Below the pieces are notes generated by a model. That model saw only the letters and a list, made by a program, of their open reading frames with translations. It did not search any database and was not told the DNA's origin. Positions 59,834-64,000 of a stretch of 64,000 bases of DNA are shown piece after piece; within the stretch, counting starts at the first letter, position 1; the number at the start of each line of letters is the position of its first letter. This DNA comes from Rhynchonema sp. JSB1_4 (lineage: Eukaryota > Nematoda > Chromadorea > Monhysterida > Xyalidae): contig JASAMV010002579.1 of the NCBI GenBank assembly GCA_030248065.1, forward strand, positions 81,656 through 145,655. The letters run 5' to 3'. The position numbers and the translations under genes were made by a program.

Positions 59834-60444
59834 TGTCGCGGCTTTGTAAGCCACGATAGCATCGTTACCCTGGCAGCCGTGAGATTGCGGGGTGCCGGTA
59901 CGCCCAGTACAGCCGTAACCTCACGGAACCAGGCTGCGGTACAGTCGTGTGCAGACATGGCGGCGTCACGCTCTCTTAACTTACACTTGTCATGTTCTCA
60001 TGCAAAAACATATCCAACTTCCTTTTGGCAACATCATGTTTAACCTTGCCTGTATCTTCTTTCCAACAAGGGTGAGACAATTCAAAATATTACAGCGACT
60101 GCAGCATTCATTTCATGCAATAATGTTTTCACAGATGTGCACATGATTGTGGTTAGTTTAAGGTAATTCTACAGACCCAAGCCACGTAAAAACTAAATGA
60201 CTAATCATCCTTTGTGTCGCGCAAATGCGCATCTTATTCTGACTGCATGTTTAGTTTCGATTTTCATTCTCTCCTTTTAATCTCTCATAATTTCCCAACC
60301 TTTTCGTACCTTTTCTAACACCAATTTACGGATCTTAAAATAAAACTTGAAATAGCTAAAATTTGAAACTCGATATTTGTTGTGACAACAGTTAAGAGAG
60401 AACACACAACACAAACTATACTACACAGCTCCACAGTCACGACA
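59834..60444 (+). repeat. 5' LTR (minimum extent)
   Basis: Starts TGTCGCGGCTTTGTAAGCCA. Matches 63390-64000 with about one substitution (CCAACTTCC against CCAATTTCC). The true LTR end lies beyond 60444 but cannot be fixed because the 3' copy is cut by the window. No primer-binding site could be identified with confidence. Confidence 0.85.
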
Positions 60445-60979
60445 AAAGTGGTGCCTGTGGGTGGAACCAAACTGTGAGAAACCAGTACACAACCTGACTG
60501 TTTGAACTTGAGTGCGTGTATTCGTTCTCTGTTCAATACAATCAGAATCTAATTTCAAGACAAAGAACTTCCTGATCCTCGGATCACCGTCGAACTTTGA
60601 CCGGTTCATTGGAAGTTATCCAATATTTCCCTTGAATTTTCAGGTGCTCACTTCGCGTGAAATTTCCCACATTTTAGCCGAAGCTTCTCGTTTTGCAACT
60701 GTTTGGTGCCACACGGACATACCCTAGCCACAGCGTTGATCTCTGCTGGCAAATTGAGACAACTGCTACCCAAGTTTGGGATGGAGCGCTCTGCAGTTTA
60801 AATTTTCAACTGTGTTTGAAAACTGCAGTCAGCACAAGTTATTTTGGGTCCTTGTTTTGCATTCATTTGCAATTTTTGTACACTAGGATAGTGTACTTGA
60901 GCACACACATTCGGTACATATTTTTTGGTGCACTGCGCTGTCAGCGACTGATCACCGCTGCAAGATACGCACATTCACA

Positions 60980-62311
60980 ATGGAAAGTACCGACTTTGAG
61001 AATGTCCGGGCCGCACTCGAAGAAGCGAAAGAGAACTTGCTGGCGGCAGTTCTTGAAACTGAACAGTACATTTATGTGCCGCAATTGGATCCCAGTCTGA
61101 ACGCTGATGAAAACGTGGCGAGCCTGAAAGAAGACAAGAAGAAACTGACCTCCATGTTGGACGCATTGAGCAAGCTACGACAGCAGGCAAAGCAGCAAGT
61201 GCAGCAGTGGCGACGAGCAATATCACAAGAACAAGACGCCGAACTGAAGGAATACGAAAATGAATTGTACCGACAGTACAACATCGGTGAAGATGGCCTG
61301 GTCAGACTACTGTTGCGTGCAGGCGAATCATTGGCGCACATGAGATTCAACAGCGGGAGAATCGATAATTTGGTCGAAGATGCCACAAAACGCGCCACTG
61401 ATCAATCGACCAGTGGAATTGGCGCAAATGTGACCGACACCGCGCAAGGAAGTGCGCCACACATCAATCCAGCGTTATACGCGCTCTCAAGGCCGACCAC
61501 GGAGTCCAGTTGGTTGGTGAAAGTGCCACACGTGCTACCGACATCTATCAACAGCATGCCGAGTCAAGACACAACGGGAATTTCGAAAGACAACAATGTG
61601 CTACGAACCAATGTGCACGCTGTCGCGGAAAAAGAGTTAGCGCAATCCGCCACACACGCAATCGACTCGACTGGCAACTGTCAACGTGCACAGCACACAC
61701 AAGTGCACATGAACTTGGGCCACTTTGAACTTCCAACCTTCTCGGGCAATCCGTCGGAGTTCAAGGAGTGGTATGACACAATTGATGCTACCATTCTGCA
61801 GCGCGAAGACTGGGCGCCGGCAATGAAACTCCACTACGTGCGCAACACTTTGCGCGGCGAAGCCAAGAAGTCACTCATTGGCTTACGAAACACCAATGAT
61901 ATGCTACAGCCAGCCATGGAACATCTCATTGCCCACTTCGGCGACAAACAAAGGGTACTGAATGCAACGTATTCAAAACTGGACAAATTGCAAATGTACA
62001 GCAGCAAAGTGAAAGATGTTCAGTCGTTTCTGATGCACTTGGAAATCCACCTTCGAAACTTGGCTGCCTTGGGAGAGTCATGCGACAATCCCATACTCGT
62101 GATTCAGGTGCTGCAAAAATTGACCATCGACGTGCACACTGAACTGGAACGTTTCAAACCAGTGCGCGAGAACTGGACGATGGCTTCACTCAGAGCCGAA
62201 CTGTGGCGTTACTGTCGCACGAGACTGGTTGTGGAGCAACGTCAAGGATCAGGCCACCACCCCGTTCAAGCCGACCAGTCCGTCGAGGAAGACACAACAT
62301 ACGACGATTAA
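60980..62311 (+). CDS. Gag-like protein of BEL/Pao type (DUF1759-like), 443 aa
   Basis: A single exon of 443 codons. The N-terminal 100 residues are a charged coiled coil (LEEAKENLLAAVLETEQYI; later KKKLTSMLDALSKLRQQ). A Ser/Thr-rich linker follows. From about residue 250 comes the hallmark LPTFSGNPSEFKEWYDTID, then REDWAPAMKLHYVRNTLRGE and AKKSLIGL, which match the capsid-like domain of BEL/Pao gag (family knowledge). The C-terminus ends QSVEEDTTYDD without a zinc-knuckle CCHC and without protease. The intact frame next to near-identical LTRs suggests recent activity, with enzymes supplied in trans by an autonomous relative. Confidence 0.85.
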   Translation: MESTDFENVRAALEEAKENLLAAVLETEQYIYVPQLDPSLNADENVASLKEDKKKLTSMLDALSKLRQQAKQQVQQWRRAISQEQDAELKEYENELYRQYNIGEDGLVRLLLRAGESLAHMRFNSGRIDNLVEDATKRATDQSTSGIGANVTDTAQGSAPHINPALYALSRPTTESSWLVKVPHVLPTSINSMPSQDTTGISKDNNVLRTNVHAVAEKELAQSATHAIDSTGNCQRAQHTQVHMNLGHFELPTFSGNPSEFKEWYDTIDATILQREDWAPAMKLHYVRNTLRGEAKKSLIGLRNTNDMLQPAMEHLIAHFGDKQRVLNATYSKLDKLQMYSSKVKDVQSFLMHLEIHLRNLAALGESCDNPILVIQVLQKLTIDVHTELERFKPVRENWTMASLRAELWRYCRTRLVVEQRQGSGHHPVQADQSVEEDTTYDD

Positions 62312-63389
62312 GTCAACATGGTCGCCCAAAAAAAATACAAACTGTATGCAGCTCGCCCAATTACTTCTGCATTCGTTCATTTGATTTACTACAACCGCAA
62401 TTAAGTATATTGTCAAAGTGCAGCTACATATGTTCGGCCGGCTTCGGAGTACTCTGCGGCTACCGACACATTGCTCAACAACTTGACAGCTGAAACACAA
62501 CGTTAAATCTTCGTTTATACACCTATGGCGGTCTCGCAGTTTCCTCCAAGCAATTGTCTACGTGCGTCGATCCAATTCACTGATGAAAAGTGAAGCTTCT
62601 GGGATCACAAAACAAATATCTTCATTCTTCATCGTCTCCAAGTTGGCTAAATCTCCTGTCATTTTGGAGATGAATGACCAACCGAACACCGCAAGTCCGT
62701 TGACTACTTCATCACTACAAGTTCCAATCAAGCTACTTTCCGTCAATTAACCCATCGTAACCTACATCTTCGCCTGTTCTTCGGTCGCTCATCCTCTGCG
62801 CTGATCGCCGCCTACCAATGTGTGCCCACGAAGCATCTTCATCATCACCGTTTCGATAAACACCGTCATCCTGAACTGACATCAACAGCATCCCATCCCT
62901 TCGCCTCCGATCACATGTTCGGACAATCGTTCGCCTTCCTGTACTTCCTCGTCTTCCATCGATCACCATCACATCACTGACCCGCGTCAGCTTTTCGTTT
63001 CCGTGCCAACCTCCGTCGATCCACATGTTTTCTGAACAATGTCGTCGAATTCTGATTGCACCAGAGACCGACCGATATATCTGACGTTCTTGTCGACTCT
63101 CTCCCTGCTTTCCGTCATCGACTTCCCATCTAAGCACACACAATCGTCCGCAACAAGACTCTCTCTCGTCTCTCATCTTACCTTCAACAGTGATCAGTAA
63201 CCACAGATTACAACTTCAACATCAATCGTCTATACTGTGCACAGAAATGAGAACATTACTTCATCAACCTCAAGCAAGAAGATTGTGCACAGCGATATTG
63301 AACAATTGACTCTCATTACAAAACTTTCCAGTTGGCCACAAATCGCACATTGATTTGAATAGTTGACACTTTTCGTTTTCTGTCGGGAG
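62312..63389 (+). other. Internal non-coding region of the retroelement
   Basis: No ORF longer than about 150 codons and no pol motifs. Pyrimidine-rich from about 62750 to 63240. The short stretch before the 3' LTR (GTTTTCTGTCGGGAG) is not a clear polypurine tract. Confidence 0.6.
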
Positions 63390-64000
63390 TGTCGCGGCTT
63401 TGTAAGCCACGATAGCATCGTTACCCTGGCAGCCGTGAGATTGCGGGGTGCCGGTACGCCCAGTACAGCCGTAACCTCACGGAACCAGGCTGCGGTACAG
63501 TCGTGTGCAGACATGGCGGCGTCACGCTCTCTTAACTTACACTTGTCATGTTCTCATGCAAAAACATATCCAATTTCCTTTTGGCAACATCATGTTTAAC
63601 CTTGCCTGTATCTTCTTTCCAACAAGGGTGAGACAATTCAAAATATTACAGCGACTGCAGCATTCATTTCATGCAATAATGTTTTCACAGATGTGCACAT
63701 GATTGTGGTTAGTTTAAGGTAATTCTACAGACCCAAGCCACGTAAAAACTAAATGACTAATCATCCTTTGTGTCGCGCAAATGCGCATCTTATTCTGACT
63801 GCATGTTTAGTTTCGATTTTCATTCTCTCCTTTTAATCTCTCATAATTTCCCAACCTTTTCGTACCTTTTCTAACACCAATTTACGGATCTTAAAATAAA
63901 ACTTGAAATAGCTAAAATTTGAAACTCGATATTTGTTGTGACAACAGTTAAGAGAGAACACACAACACAAACTATACTACACAGCTCCACAGTCACGACA
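63390..64000 (+). repeat. 3' LTR, cut by window end
   Basis: Same sequence as 59834-60444 in direct orientation. Confidence 0.88.

Larger units (their letters stand above)
59834..64000 (+). mobile_element. Gag-only BEL/Pao-type LTR retrotransposon, right end outside window
   Basis: Two direct terminal repeats start at 59834 and 63390 and are almost identical over the 611 bases available. The internal part has one gag ORF and no protease, reverse transcriptase, RNase H or integrase, so the element is non-autonomous. It inserted into a unit of the 53-bp satellite. Confidence 0.85.

Overview
The window reads as nuclear DNA of an invertebrate animal, most likely a nematode. Genes are split by short GT-AG introns (about 50 bp to 1.6 kb). 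There are exocyst, DHHC and globin genes, a BEL/Pao-type gag, many MITEs, and a short tract of TTAGGC, the nematode telomere hexamer. That tract lies inside a mobile element, so the species call is an inference. Gene models were built by hand from coding frames and splice phases, with no similarity search.

Layout. 1-6.4 kb (all minus strand): the N-terminal exons of an Exo70 (EXOC7) gene running off the left edge, an unrecognised multi-exon gene, and a gene for an acidic, disordered protein. 6.4-10.6 kb: no gene, with low-complexity DNA and a MITE carrying TTAGGC. 10.6-16.4 kb: three tandem paralogous genes for small secreted Cys-rich proteins with identical exon logic, each with a TATA box. 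This is the best candidate here for an undescribed gene family. 17-24 kb: two genes of unknown function among foldback elements, including a 1.09 kb near-perfect hairpin flanked by TTAA. 24.3-35.4 kb: a 4-5 kb segmental duplication (24282-28273 and 30140-35366). Each copy holds a four-exon gene, and the copies differ by three insertions that reveal element boundaries and target duplications. 35.7-37 kb: a two-TM protein gene. 41.9-44.4 kb: a one-TM protein gene with two copies of one MITE in its introns. 46-47.1 kb: a DHHC palmitoyltransferase. 47.9-55.1 kb: three globin-like genes head to tail on the minus strand, with long non-globin extensions. 57-59.8 kb: a GC-rich 21-bp minisatellite open in all six frames, then a 53-bp satellite. 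59.8 kb to the right edge: a young, gag-only LTR retrotransposon inserted at the satellite.

The genes do not form one pathway. The window is a mosaic of housekeeping trafficking genes (Exo70, DHHC), two locally expanded families (secreted Cys-rich proteins, globins) and heavy foldback/MITE traffic, mostly in introns and intergenic DNA. A recurrent TGAAACA(TC) word appears in many unrelated contexts and is unexplained.
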